7,917 bases of DNA. Source: an uncultured Muribaculaceae bacterium. Its GTDB lineage: Bacteria > Bacteroidota > Bacteroidia > Bacteroidales > Muribaculaceae. Under the pieces are notes generated by a model, which made no database searches, was not told the origin of the DNA, and was given only the letters and a program-made list of their open reading frames with translations. Of the stretch, positions 1 through 7,100 are shown piece after piece. The DNA lies in assembly GCA_910578305.1 (NCBI GenBank), contig CAJTQH010000078.1, positions 1 to 7,917 on the forward strand. The letters run 5' to 3'. Numbering within the stretch: the first letter of the stretch is position 1; each line of letters starts with the position of its first letter. The position numbers and the translations under genes are program-made.

Positions 1-1
1 T

Positions 2-607
2 CCGTCGCGCCGCATATATACAATCGACCTCGCTGAATCAGATCCGCAATGGACTGCAATGGCCGACATGCCCGGCAATCCACGTGTGCAGCCGGTTATG
101 GCTGTGGCTATAGATGGCGAAGGCCGAGAACGAATATATATATGGGGGGGATTCGCACCTAAACACGATGGCAAAAACGCCACTCTTGAACTTGACGGAC
201 TCTCCATCCTACCCGATAAAAAGGCCAAGTGGAGCACTCTGCCCGCACTAACCGATCGCGACGGAAACACTGTGTCGGTAGGAGGTGGAGCTGCTTGCAC
301 ACTATCCGACGGACGCATTGCAGTGTGCGGAGGTGTCAACAAGGATGTGTTTCTTGAAGCACTTCGCAATCAGGCTCCAGACTATCTGCAACACCCCATA
401 GAATGGTATCGTTTCAACCCCAATATCATAGTATTCAATCCGATAACCGGACAACACGATGTAGAGGAAGTTACAGCAGAAGCCGCTCGTGCCGGAGCTG
501 TCATTGTTCCCGGCAATGATCATGATTTCTATTTGCTTGGCGGCGAAATCAAGCCTCGCATACGCACATCAGAAACACTGCACATGACCGATATATGCCA
601 TCACTGA
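2..607 (+). CDS. Cyclically permuted kelch mutarotase (NanM-like), C-terminal part
   Basis: Partial gene: the frame is open to the left edge, so the true start lies outside the window; the ATG at 59 is internal. The visible 201 residues show at least three kelch-type blades ending in hydrophobic-GG pairs: IYIWGG (about residue 45-50 of the visible part), IAVCGG (106-111) and FYLLGG (176-181), the last followed by EIKPRIRT close to the C-terminus. The WTAMADMPGNPRVQP stretch at the start of the visible part resembles the Bacteroidetes family of cyclically permuted mutarotases related to E. coli NanM, which speeds interconversion of sialic acid anomers in the periplasm. The fold call is firm; sialic acid as the substrate is inferred from the family. 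It ends in TGA 6 bases before a creatininase-family gene, so the two are probably co-transcribed. A signal peptide, if any, would lie in the missing N-terminus. Another kelch or galactose-oxidase-like sugar protein is the main alternative. Confidence 0.8.
   Translation, partial: PSRRIYTIDLAESDPQWTAMADMPGNPRVQPVMAVAIDGEGRERIYIWGGFAPKHDGKNATLELDGLSILPDKKAKWSTLPALTDRDGNTVSVGGGAACTLSDGRIAVCGGVNKDVFLEALRNQAPDYLQHPIEWYRFNPNIIVFNPITGQHDVEEVTAEAARAGAVIVPGNDHDFYLLGGEIKPRIRTSETLHMTDICHH
134..150 (+). repeat. Short AT dinucleotide run followed by a run of seven G, inside the mutarotase gene
   Basis: Five AT units (134-143) are followed directly by seven G (144-150). Together they encode the I-Y-I-W-G-G core of a kelch blade. 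The run is in frame and the gene is open on both sides. Both tracts are slippage-prone in principle, but the blade motif itself demands TGG-GGN-GGN codons, so protein constraint probably explains most of the pattern. Confidence 0.6.
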
Positions 608-613
608 TAAACC

Positions 614-1387
614 ATGAATAAGTTATTCGACCTTTCAGTAAGCAACTATGGTACCACTCGCAGCATAGACTATCAGATAGCTATATTGCCTTGGGGAGCC
701 ACCGAACCTCACAATCTGCATCTCCCCTACCTTACCGATGCCATATTGAGCCATGATGTGGCTGTCGACGCCGCGTGCAAGGCCCACGAGCTCTATGGCA
801 TAAACACCATGGTAATGCCACCCGTGACCCTCGGCTCGCAAAATCCCGGACAGCGTCAACTGAAATTCTGCGTCCACTCACGCTACGAAACGCAGAAAGC
901 AGTGCTGACCGATATCGTGGCTTCTCTATACACTCAGGGAATACGCCGACTACTAATCATCAACGGACATGGAGGAAATACCTTTAAAAACATGATTCGC
1001 GATCTGGCGGTTGATCTGCCCGACATGCTCATTGCCACCAGTGAATGGTTCAAGGTATTGCCCGCACGTGACTATTTTGACAATCCGGGCGACCATGCTG
1101 ATGAATTGGAGACATCGGTCATGATGCACTATCATCCCGAACTCGTCAATCTCGATGAAGCAGGCTCGGGTAAAGCCGGCGGATTTAAGGCCGACACACT
1201 TCGCCGTGGTGTGGCATGGCTTCCACGACGCTGGGATGCCGTGAGCCGTGACACCGGCATAGGATCACCCGCCGCAGCCACAGCCGAAAAAGGAGCCCGT
1301 TATGTCAACGATGCCGCAATAATATATGCCGAACTGATCCGCGACCTCTGCAACGACTCCGACATGTATCTACCGATACCTGAATAA
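614..1387 (+). CDS. Creatininase-family metal-dependent amidohydrolase
   Basis: Complete protein of 257 residues, the usual length for the creatininase family (cyclic amide hydrolases such as creatininase and formamide hydrolases such as ArfB and FAPy deformylase). The N-terminal metal motif LPWGATEPHNLHLPYLTD holds E31, H33 and D42, which line up with creatininase Glu34, His36 and Asp45. The second motif NGHGGN supplies H119, the counterpart of His120. HADELETS (161-168) matches the family's HAGExETS motif. The creatininase ligand Glu122 is replaced by glycine (NGHGGN, not NGHYEN), as in non-creatininase branches, so true creatinine hydrolysis is unlikely and the substrate is unknown. No signal peptide is seen, so it should be cytoplasmic. 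The start at 614 fits the N-terminus and leaves a 6-base gap after the mutarotase gene, which suggests one operon. It is convergent with the glycosyltransferase gene, with 17 bases between the stops. Confidence 0.88.
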   Translation: MNKLFDLSVSNYGTTRSIDYQIAILPWGATEPHNLHLPYLTDAILSHDVAVDAACKAHELYGINTMVMPPVTLGSQNPGQRQLKFCVHSRYETQKAVLTDIVASLYTQGIRRLLIINGHGGNTFKNMIRDLAVDLPDMLIATSEWFKVLPARDYFDNPGDHADELETSVMMHYHPELVNLDEAGSGKAGGFKADTLRRGVAWLPRRWDAVSRDTGIGSPAAATAEKGARYVNDAAIIYAELIRDLCNDSDMYLPIPE

Positions 1388-1404
1388 ATCCATATTCGCG
1401 TATG

Positions 1405-2406
1405 TTATGGTCTAGGTACCGGAATCATGCGCGACACCAATGTCCTGCACTGGCTTAGCACCCGCTTTGTCAGTGCTTTCTTTTTCGGAGGAAGCGATGC
1501 TCTTCGCATCACCTCCTGCTCCGACACATCAGCTCCTATGCGCTGCAACATGTCGAGAGCCTGACGACGACGCGATTCATCTTCGCCTGCAGCAGCCACC
1601 ATGGCCACCACGGTGTTTACCGACGCCTTACGCAGCTCACGCGCCACATCTTCTCGTCCTGCAAAAGTTTCCAACAGATGCAGACGCACATCCAGAGCCA
1701 TAGTAAGACGCCTGTAACTCTCCGCCATGCTCCATATTGCCTGCGGAGACTGGCGATACACACCCATGGGCCGACGCATATAGTGCACAGTGCCATGTGC
1801 GGCATAGAGCATGTGCATGGCATAATCAAGCAGACGAACTTCTCCGAGCCATGACGGCAACCGGGTCAGATCCACAAGCTCTCGCCTGTAAAGAACACTC
1901 ATATTTGTTATCACATTGCGCCGCGCAAGATCCACGATATCCGACTCTGCTTTACGGGCATCGGCTCCACCATTGCTTAGACTCATCTCACCGGTAGCCT
2001 CAAAATAGTTGACCACACGGTGAAAAACAATGGCGCACTCCGAATGATTTTCCATATAATCCACCTGACGGGCGAGTTTAGTGCGGCATATCCAGTAATC
2101 ATCGGCATCACACATGGCCATATACTTGCCGCGACAATGCCTGAAAGCCTCAAGATAGTTGCCCTGCACGCCAAGATTGGACGCATTACGGCTATAACGT
2201 ATCACTCCCGGATATTTCTTTGCCCACTTGGCCACAATATCGGCCGTAGAGTCGGTCGAGGCATCGTCGCATATCACCAGTTCAATGTCGAAATCGACCT
2301 GCTGCCTCACCACGCCCTCTATTGCGCGATCTATATACCGCTCATTATTATATGCTATCATAACTACGCTCACCATCGGAGCGCTACTTTTGTTGCTCTG
2401 TGACAT
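1405..2406 (-). CDS. Family 2 glycosyltransferase
   Basis: Protein of 333 residues with a GT-A fold. The N-terminal strand VSVVMIAYNNERYIDRAIE (about 12-30) is the typical GT2 opening, followed by the nucleotide-binding acids in VICDDAST (D47, D48) and the metal-binding DxD in CDADDYW (D100, D102). Further on, TNMSVLYRR (167-175) and LDYAMH...GVYRQ (193-219) match the acceptor-side helix and YR motif seen in cell-surface polysaccharide GT2 enzymes. The C-terminal third is helical-looking and ends in a basic tail (PPKKKALTKR...), with no clear membrane span, so it probably works at the inner face of the inner membrane. An in-frame ATG 14 codons upstream would give 347 residues, but a promoter box lies between the two, so I prefer the start at 2406, six residues before the conserved domain region. 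It stands alone, flanked by opposite-strand genes and without other polysaccharide genes, so donor and acceptor cannot be assigned; transfer to lipid A, lipoprotein or capsule sugars is possible. Confidence 0.88.
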   Translation of the reverse strand: MSQSNKSSAPMVSVVMIAYNNERYIDRAIEGVVRQQVDFDIELVICDDASTDSTADIVAKWAKKYPGVIRYSRNASNLGVQGNYLEAFRHCRGKYMAMCDADDYWICRTKLARQVDYMENHSECAIVFHRVVNYFEATGEMSLSNGGADARKAESDIVDLARRNVITNMSVLYRRELVDLTRLPSWLGEVRLLDYAMHMLYAAHGTVHYMRRPMGVYRQSPQAIWSMAESYRRLTMALDVRLHLLETFAGREDVARELRKASVNTVVAMVAAAGEDESRRRQALDMLQRIGADVSEQEVMRRASLPPKKKALTKRVLSQCRTLVSRMIPVPRP

Positions 2407-2434
2407 ATTTATGGTATTCTGCCTATGATGGGCA

Positions 2435-2442
2435 CAAAGGTA
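2435..2442 (-). promoter_or_regulatory. Bacteroidetes -7 promoter box for the glycosyltransferase gene
   Basis: Read on the minus strand this is TACCTTTG, a full match to the Bacteroidetes primary sigma -7 consensus TAnnTTTG. It sits 28 bases upstream of the ATG at 2406, giving a plausible leader of about 20-25 bases. No good TTTG -33 box is present at the usual spacing, so the promoter may be modest. Its position downstream of the alternative ATG at 2448 is the reason the shorter start was chosen. Confidence 0.55.
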
Positions 2443-2495
2443 TAACATTTTTTATGACGACGGATTGTGCCAATGTGTTAAACAATAATTAATTT

Positions 2496-2503
2496 TACAT
2501 TTC
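2496..2503 (+). promoter_or_regulatory. Possible weak -7 box for the ECF sigma operon
   Basis: TACATTTC matches TAnnTTTG at all but the last base and lies in the AT-rich part of the divergent intergenic region, 55 bases before the sigma start codon. A convincing -33 TTTG is lacking; the nearest TTG (2465-2467) is too far. If this is an auto-regulated ECF promoter, its sequence need not follow the primary consensus, so the assignment is tentative. Confidence 0.3.
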
Positions 2504-2511
2504 AATAACAC

Positions 2512-2544
2512 GGCATTGCCGGTGATACCAGGCTCACCGATGCC
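2512..2544 (+). promoter_or_regulatory. Inverted repeat / leader hairpin upstream of the ECF sigma gene
   Basis: Two nested inverted repeats pair around one centre: GGCAT (2512-2516) with ATGCC (2540-2544), and CGGTGA (2520-2525) with TCACCG (2534-2539). The structure has 11 base pairs, a three-base bulge on the left side (2517-2519) and an eight-base loop (2526-2533). It ends 14 bases before the ATG at 2559. It could be a DNA operator or an mRNA leader hairpin influencing translation of the sigma factor. There is no T-tract after it, so it does not look like a terminator. Confidence 0.45.
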
Positions 2545-2558
2545 AAACTTTAACACTA

Positions 2559-3125
2559 ATGACTGAAGTTACGACAACTGACAACGACGAATCTCAGCTG
2601 GTGGCTCGTCTGCGAGACCCGTCCACATGCCGTAAAGCCTTCGAAGAGGTCATTGCCCGTTATGGCGAGCCTCTCTACTGGCAGATACGCCGCATGGTGC
2701 AGTGTCACGAAGACGCCGACGACTTGCTGCAGAACACATTTCTGAAAGCATGGTCATCCATTGACAATTTTCGCGGCGACGCCAAGCTATCGACATGGCT
2801 GTATAAAATCGCCATCAACGAAAGCCTGTCGCACATCGAACGCGAACGCAAGCGACCTAATGTGTCCATGGACGACGAAGACTCGCATCTGCTCCATGCC
2901 ATTGAATCCGACACTCACATCGACGGGAATGAACTGGCTCTGCAACTGCGCAAAGCTATAGCATTACTACCTGAAAAACAACGTCTCGTATTTAACATGC
3001 GCTATTACGACGACATGAAGTACGAACAGATGTCGGAGATTCTCGGCACTTCAGTAGGAGCGCTTAAAGCATCCTACCATCTTGCCGTCAAAAAAATAGA
3101 GCAATATTTTCACGACAATGATTAA
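2559..3125 (+). CDS. ECF-type RNA polymerase sigma factor (sigma-70 family)
   Basis: Complete protein of 188 residues, standard for extracytoplasmic-function sigma factors. Region 2 spans about residues 28-97, with the core-binding and -10-recognition helices in the HEDADDLLQNTFLKAW stretch (50-65) and NFRGDAKLSTWLYKIAINES (70-89). Region 4 spans about 126-184: LPEKQRLVFNMRYYDDMKYEQMSEILG leads into the helix-turn-helix around 154-178 (SVGALKASYHLAVKKI) that reads the -35-equivalent element. Sigma region 3 is absent, as expected. It would direct RNA polymerase to a stress or surface regulon when released by an anti-sigma factor. The next gene starts 11 bases downstream and encodes a small membrane protein, the usual sigma/anti-sigma order. 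No in-frame upstream ATG competes with this start. It diverges from the glycosyltransferase gene across 152 bases. The signal sensed and target promoters cannot be read from the sequence. Confidence 0.93.
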   Translation: MTEVTTTDNDESQLVARLRDPSTCRKAFEEVIARYGEPLYWQIRRMVQCHEDADDLLQNTFLKAWSSIDNFRGDAKLSTWLYKIAINESLSHIERERKRPNVSMDDEDSHLLHAIESDTHIDGNELALQLRKAIALLPEKQRLVFNMRYYDDMKYEQMSEILGTSVGALKASYHLAVKKIEQYFHDND

Positions 3126-3136
3126 ACCCACGGCCT

Positions 3137-3568
3137 ATGTCAATGTCTAATCAGCATAACAATTCTCTACCGATGGAAAATCACGATATTCTCTCCAAGA
3201 TCAACCGCCAGTCAGGCATGACCGTCCCCGACGGTTACTTCCATGACTTTCAGCAGCGTATGTCAGCAAAGCTCCCGCAACAGGACTGGGAGAAACCTGT
3301 CACTGCACCGGTCAAGCGCTCGCGCTGGCAGATCATACGCCCCTACGTATACATGGCGGCCATGTTTGCAGGCATCTGGTGCATGATGAACATGTTCGAT
3401 ATATTGCGTCCGGCATCATCACTCGACATAGCCGAAAACCCCACCCTCATGAGCGCTATCGACAACGATGCGTTTTACTACAACTATTGCGTGGCCGACA
3501 TGCCCGACACTGAAATTTACGACGATCTTTACGAACAAGGCTTCAACCCCGACGATATTGAATTTTAA
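3137..3568 (+). CDS. Putative single-pass membrane anti-sigma factor
   Basis: Protein of 143 residues without a recognised enzyme domain. The N-terminal 60 residues are polar and hold a SGMTVPDGYFHDFQQRM segment (about 26-42), resembling the VPxGYFxxF motif common in small proteins encoded next to Bacteroidetes sigma factors. A basic RSRW (61-64) precedes one hydrophobic span at about 67-87, which by the positive-inside rule puts the N-terminus in the cytoplasm. The tail is acidic (many D and E) and would be periplasmic. Its place 11 bases after an ECF sigma gene and 12 bases before a secreted LTxxQ protein gene argues for an anti-sigma role. The zinc motif HxxxCxxC of ZAS anti-sigma factors is absent, so binding would use a different N-terminal helix arrangement. 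A second in-frame ATG at 3143 is an equally possible start. The anti-sigma call rests on context and topology and could be wrong. Confidence 0.65.
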   Translation: MSMSNQHNNSLPMENHDILSKINRQSGMTVPDGYFHDFQQRMSAKLPQQDWEKPVTAPVKRSRWQIIRPYVYMAAMFAGIWCMMNMFDILRPASSLDIAENPTLMSAIDNDAFYYNYCVADMPDTEIYDDLYEQGFNPDDIEF

Positions 3569-3580
3569 CACTCACTCATT

Positions 3581-4060
3581 ATGCATACGACAGCTTCTTT
3601 CAGTTTACGACGCTTTTTAGTCACACTTTTTGCTTTAGCCATGATCTCTGTCAGTGCCATGGCCGACGATGCAGCCGACAGCAACAATGCACGCCGTCGA
3701 CAGTGGGCCAAAGAAATGCAGCAGGCAAAAATCGAGTTCATGACCAAGCAACTCGAACTGACCGACGAGCAAAAAGAAAAATTCGTGACCGTATACACGG
3801 CCATGGACAATGAGCTTGGCAAGCTCCGCTACGAAACCGACCGACTGAGACATTCCATCAAAGGTAAAAAACAGGTCACTGATCTGGAATACGAAAAAGC
3901 TGCCGAAGCAATGTTTGAATTCAAGGCTAAAGAAGCCGATATCGAGCTGAAATATCTGCCGAAATTCAAGGAAGTGCTTACCCCAAAGCAATTGTTTAAG
4001 TTCAAAGGGGCGGAAATGAAATGGATGCGTCAGCTCATGAAGCACCGAAAGAAAAAATAA
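3581..4060 (+). CDS. Secreted LTxxQ-motif (Spy/CpxP-like) periplasmic protein
   Basis: Protein of 159 residues starting with a clear Sec signal peptide: basic RR at 10-11, a hydrophobic stretch at 12-27 and a likely signal peptidase I site after A28 (A-M-A). The mature part is almost wholly helical and highly charged, and carries two LTxxQ motifs, LTDEQ (60-64) and LTPKQ (133-137), roughly 70 residues apart. This is the hallmark of the Spy/CpxP group, whose known members are periplasmic ATP-independent chaperones or stress-sensor adaptors that damp envelope-stress signalling. The C-terminus is very basic (KHRKKK). It is the last gene of the sigma/anti-sigma unit, 12 bases after the previous stop, and a hairpin follows about 40 bases after its own stop. 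I infer that it is a target or feedback component of the sigma factor; chaperone activity is family-based only. Compared with E. coli Spy it lacks a close overall match. Confidence 0.8.
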   Translation: MHTTASFSLRRFLVTLFALAMISVSAMADDAADSNNARRRQWAKEMQQAKIEFMTKQLELTDEQKEKFVTVYTAMDNELGKLRYETDRLRHSIKGKKQVTDLEYEKAAEAMFEFKAKEADIELKYLPKFKEVLTPKQLFKFKGAEMKWMRQLMKHRKKK

Positions 4061-4102
4061 CTTTCTCCGGAAACCATCGGCATACTCCGGCTTGTTATAC
4101 CG

Positions 4103-4136
4103 TCGGGACGCTCCTCTCCGAGGTTTTGCGTCCCGA
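4103..4136 (+). terminator. Strong hairpin, probable terminator of the sigma operon
   Basis: TCGGGACGC (4103-4111) pairs perfectly with GCGTCCCGA (4128-4136), a nine-base GC-rich stem. Inside its loop CCTC (4113-4116) pairs with GAGG (4120-4123) around a three-base loop, giving a stacked two-part hairpin with TTTT bulged on the right. No T-tract follows the stem, so classical intrinsic termination on the plus strand is uncertain. It lies 42 bases after the LTxxQ gene stop and 54 bases before the macroglobulin start. The remaining gap (4137-4190) is AT-rich and holds no convincing promoter box. Confidence 0.55.
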
Positions 4137-4190
4137 TGCCGCATAGATACCATATCCTACGATTTAATAATTTTTATCCGTTTATATTAT

Positions 4191-7100
4191 ATGAGAGCGA
4201 ACATTACAAGAGCCATCACCTCACTCTTATGCGTTGTGATCGGCTTTTCCATGGCCTTGCAGGCCCAGACCAAAGTCGTTCATCCCGACTTCGCTTATCC
4301 ACAAAAAGTGTCCGCAAATGCCGAAAAGCAACTTAAGAAATCATTGCGTTCTGGCAATGACATCATGGCATTGCGCTCACTCATCGACTACTCGCTGGCT
4401 CAAAGCAACATCACCGTACAGAATCTACCTCAGATACTGGAACTTATGGACAAGACTATGTCCGAGCTTTCCGACGCCGGTACCAGATCTCTGTTATACC
4501 TGCTCAAAGCTCGAATATATAATAGTATATTTGATGACAATAAATGGAAATACAACAACCGAGAACTGCCTCTCACGCCTCTTTCGAACGATTACACTGA
4601 ATGGAGCGGCGCTCAGTTCCGTCAGGTGATATCGCAGTTATGCGACAGCGCCATGATCAACACTCCCGAACTCCAGCGGCTACCTCTTGCGCAGTATTCC
4701 GATATAGTCACAGCCGATAAAGAAACTTTGATATATTTTCCCACTCTCTACGACTTTGTGGCCAACGAATGTATCCGCTTGCGACGCAATCTGTCATATT
4801 TCAGCAATGTCTTTTCAATCACAGTGCTCACACCACACCATATTTTCGCATTGCAACCGGTCTATGTACCCACTTCGGCCGAAGCACAGAAAATACTTGA
4901 GATCTACGCCGCGCTGCTGCGATTCCACGCAAATGATACGGCGCCGCTCATCCATACCGATCTTTCACGCATCGAATTCATTACCGACGGCATATACGAT
5001 ACGATGACCGAAAATGCCGAGAGTCAGAAACACGACCTTCTGCTCAATCTTTACCGTCAGTATGCCGATTCGCAATACAGTGGTGATATATTGCTTCAGA
5101 TGGATGCCGACAACGACAATCCGAAACAGACAACCGAACTGTATGGTCTTATGCAGGAATTCATCGGACGTTTTCCCGGGTTCAGCAGGCTCAACTGCAT
5201 CAAAAACGAGTTGATGTCCATGTCTCAGCCTCGTATAAATTTACTTGGACACACCCAGTTTACACGTCCCACCGACAATTTCAAAGTCTTAATTACTTCC
5301 CGCAACGCCACGTCTGTCAAAGTGAATCTTTATAAGATTGATGACAGCGAAATACCATTCTATGTTAATTATAGTTTCAATCGAAAATCCAAACCTACGC
5401 TCGTAAGCTCTCAGACTATAAATTTTGACCGAAAAATACCGTTCAAGGCCGATTCGACTGTTACACTCTCCATTCCGTCCTATGGTTATTATATTGTCAT
5501 GCCTGAATGCGATGGCATTAACCCCGACAGATACCGTCAGTATGCCGCTATACTATGTTCGGATATAACCCTTGGAAAACGTTCGGCATACAGCTCCGAG
5601 CTATTTGTTGCCGACGCATCGACCGGAGCTCCGGTCGATGGTGCCGACATAATATTTCGTAAAAGTTCAAAGAAGACTTCAACGCTCGGAAGTACAGATT
5701 CCGAAGGATTCTTTCAGCTTGAGCCAAACGAACAACTGTACGGTCTTGTTTACGCAACCAAGCCCGGAAATTATAACTCACAGCCAGAATATATCAGCAA
5801 CTATCTTTCCAACTCCGATCGGTCCAAATGGGAAACTGATGCCAGAATTCTTATGGATCTCCCAATATATCGTCCGGCCGATACCGTAAGATGGAACGCC
5901 ATAGTTTATGAGATTTCCGGCTCACGTCATCGTCTTGCTGCCGACCGCAATCTTAATGTGGTGATGTACAACGCCAATGCGACTGCTGTCGACACATTGA
6001 ATATGACTACCGACAGTTTCGGTCGTATCAACGGACACTTCGTGATTCCGCAAGGTGAACTTACCGGGCAATACTCTATCCGTATCAGTGAGCATAACGA
6101 TGATTCTGATGAAATCTGCCTGGAATGGTTCACTGTTTCCGACTACAAAACACCCACTTACTTTGTGGAAATTACAAATGTACTTCAGTCCACACCGGCT
6201 GAAGGCGACGTAACTCTGACAGGAAAAGTACGCACATATTCAGGTATGCCTATGTCAGGTGTGCCGCTCAAGCTCAATCTGTCGGTAAGCCAGCGCCCGT
6301 GGTGGCGTGCGTCAAACAGAATCGATTTTTACAACACATCCGATACTACAGATGCCTCGGGTGAATTTAAGATCGAACTTTCGAAAGACATATTTGCCAA
6401 TTCACCAGCACCGGACGGAGCGTTCACTGCCACCATACAGGCTACATCGAACAGTGGAGAAAGCCATGAGGCAAAACGCACATTTACTCTCGGAAAAGCG
6501 TATGAACTCAACGTATCAATGCCCGAAAACATCGACATAACTCATCCGGTGAAGCTGAAACTGAAAGTCAACGGTTCCGATGGACAAACAATCGATACAC
6601 TTGTTGACTATCGGGTACAGACCGGAGCCGACAGCATTGTACTACGCTCATCGCTGCGCTCTTCCAATCCCACTGTTGACCTCACATCATTATCTTCAGG
6701 CCAATACGACTTTGTATTCAGCCTACCGGGAATGAATGCCGATTCGGTAGTATGTGACGATATTATAGTGTACCGCCCCGATGATAAAATGCCGCCGATG
6801 ACCGGCATACATTATCCATTCTGGACACCGCTCGACAACAGCACCGTCACTACCGGTGCCAATCGCACTGCCGACATTCTTTACGGCACTTCCGCACCGT
6901 TGCAATATATACTTTACACATTGTGTGACGAAAATAATCAGATCATCGACCAGCGATGGATCAGCAACAAGGCCGGAATGCATCACCTTAAAGTGAAACT
7001 GCCCGAAAACATCAACAAAGCCTCAGTACACCTAAATGCGACATCGAATTTCAAAGCGTCCAATGCCACTATTTTAATAAAAACGCCCGACTCGGACCGC

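Noticed and set aside
1391..1404. Small palindrome between the convergent genes as a bidirectional terminator
   Set aside because: Only four Watson-Crick pairs plus one wobble pair, AT-rich, with no T-tract on either strand.
2020..2403. 127-codon open frame on the plus strand opposite the glycosyltransferase
   Set aside because: The minus-strand frame carries all GT2 motifs and a matching promoter; the plus-strand product looks like random antisense translation.
2407..2448. Longer glycosyltransferase start at 2448
   Set aside because: The TAnnTTTG box at 2435-2442 lies inside this extension, and the extra 14 residues (MLYLCAHHRQNTIN) do not look like part of the GT2 fold.
3635..4153. 172-codon open frame on the minus strand opposite the LTxxQ gene
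   Set aside because: It mirrors the codon pattern of a well-supported gene with signal peptide and LTxxQ motifs, and its product (rich in F, H and L) has no recognisable domain.
4168..4175. TAATTTTT as a -7 box for the macroglobulin gene
   Set aside because: It lacks the final G, has no -33 partner, lies in plain AT-rich sequence and would leave a leader of under ten bases; too weak to annotate.
5052..5547. Sixteen-base direct repeat TACCGTCAGTATGCCG at 5052-5067 and 5532-5547
   Set aside because: Both copies are in the same frame and encode Y-R-Q-Y-A with preferred codons; there is no flanking similarity, so it is probably coincidence.
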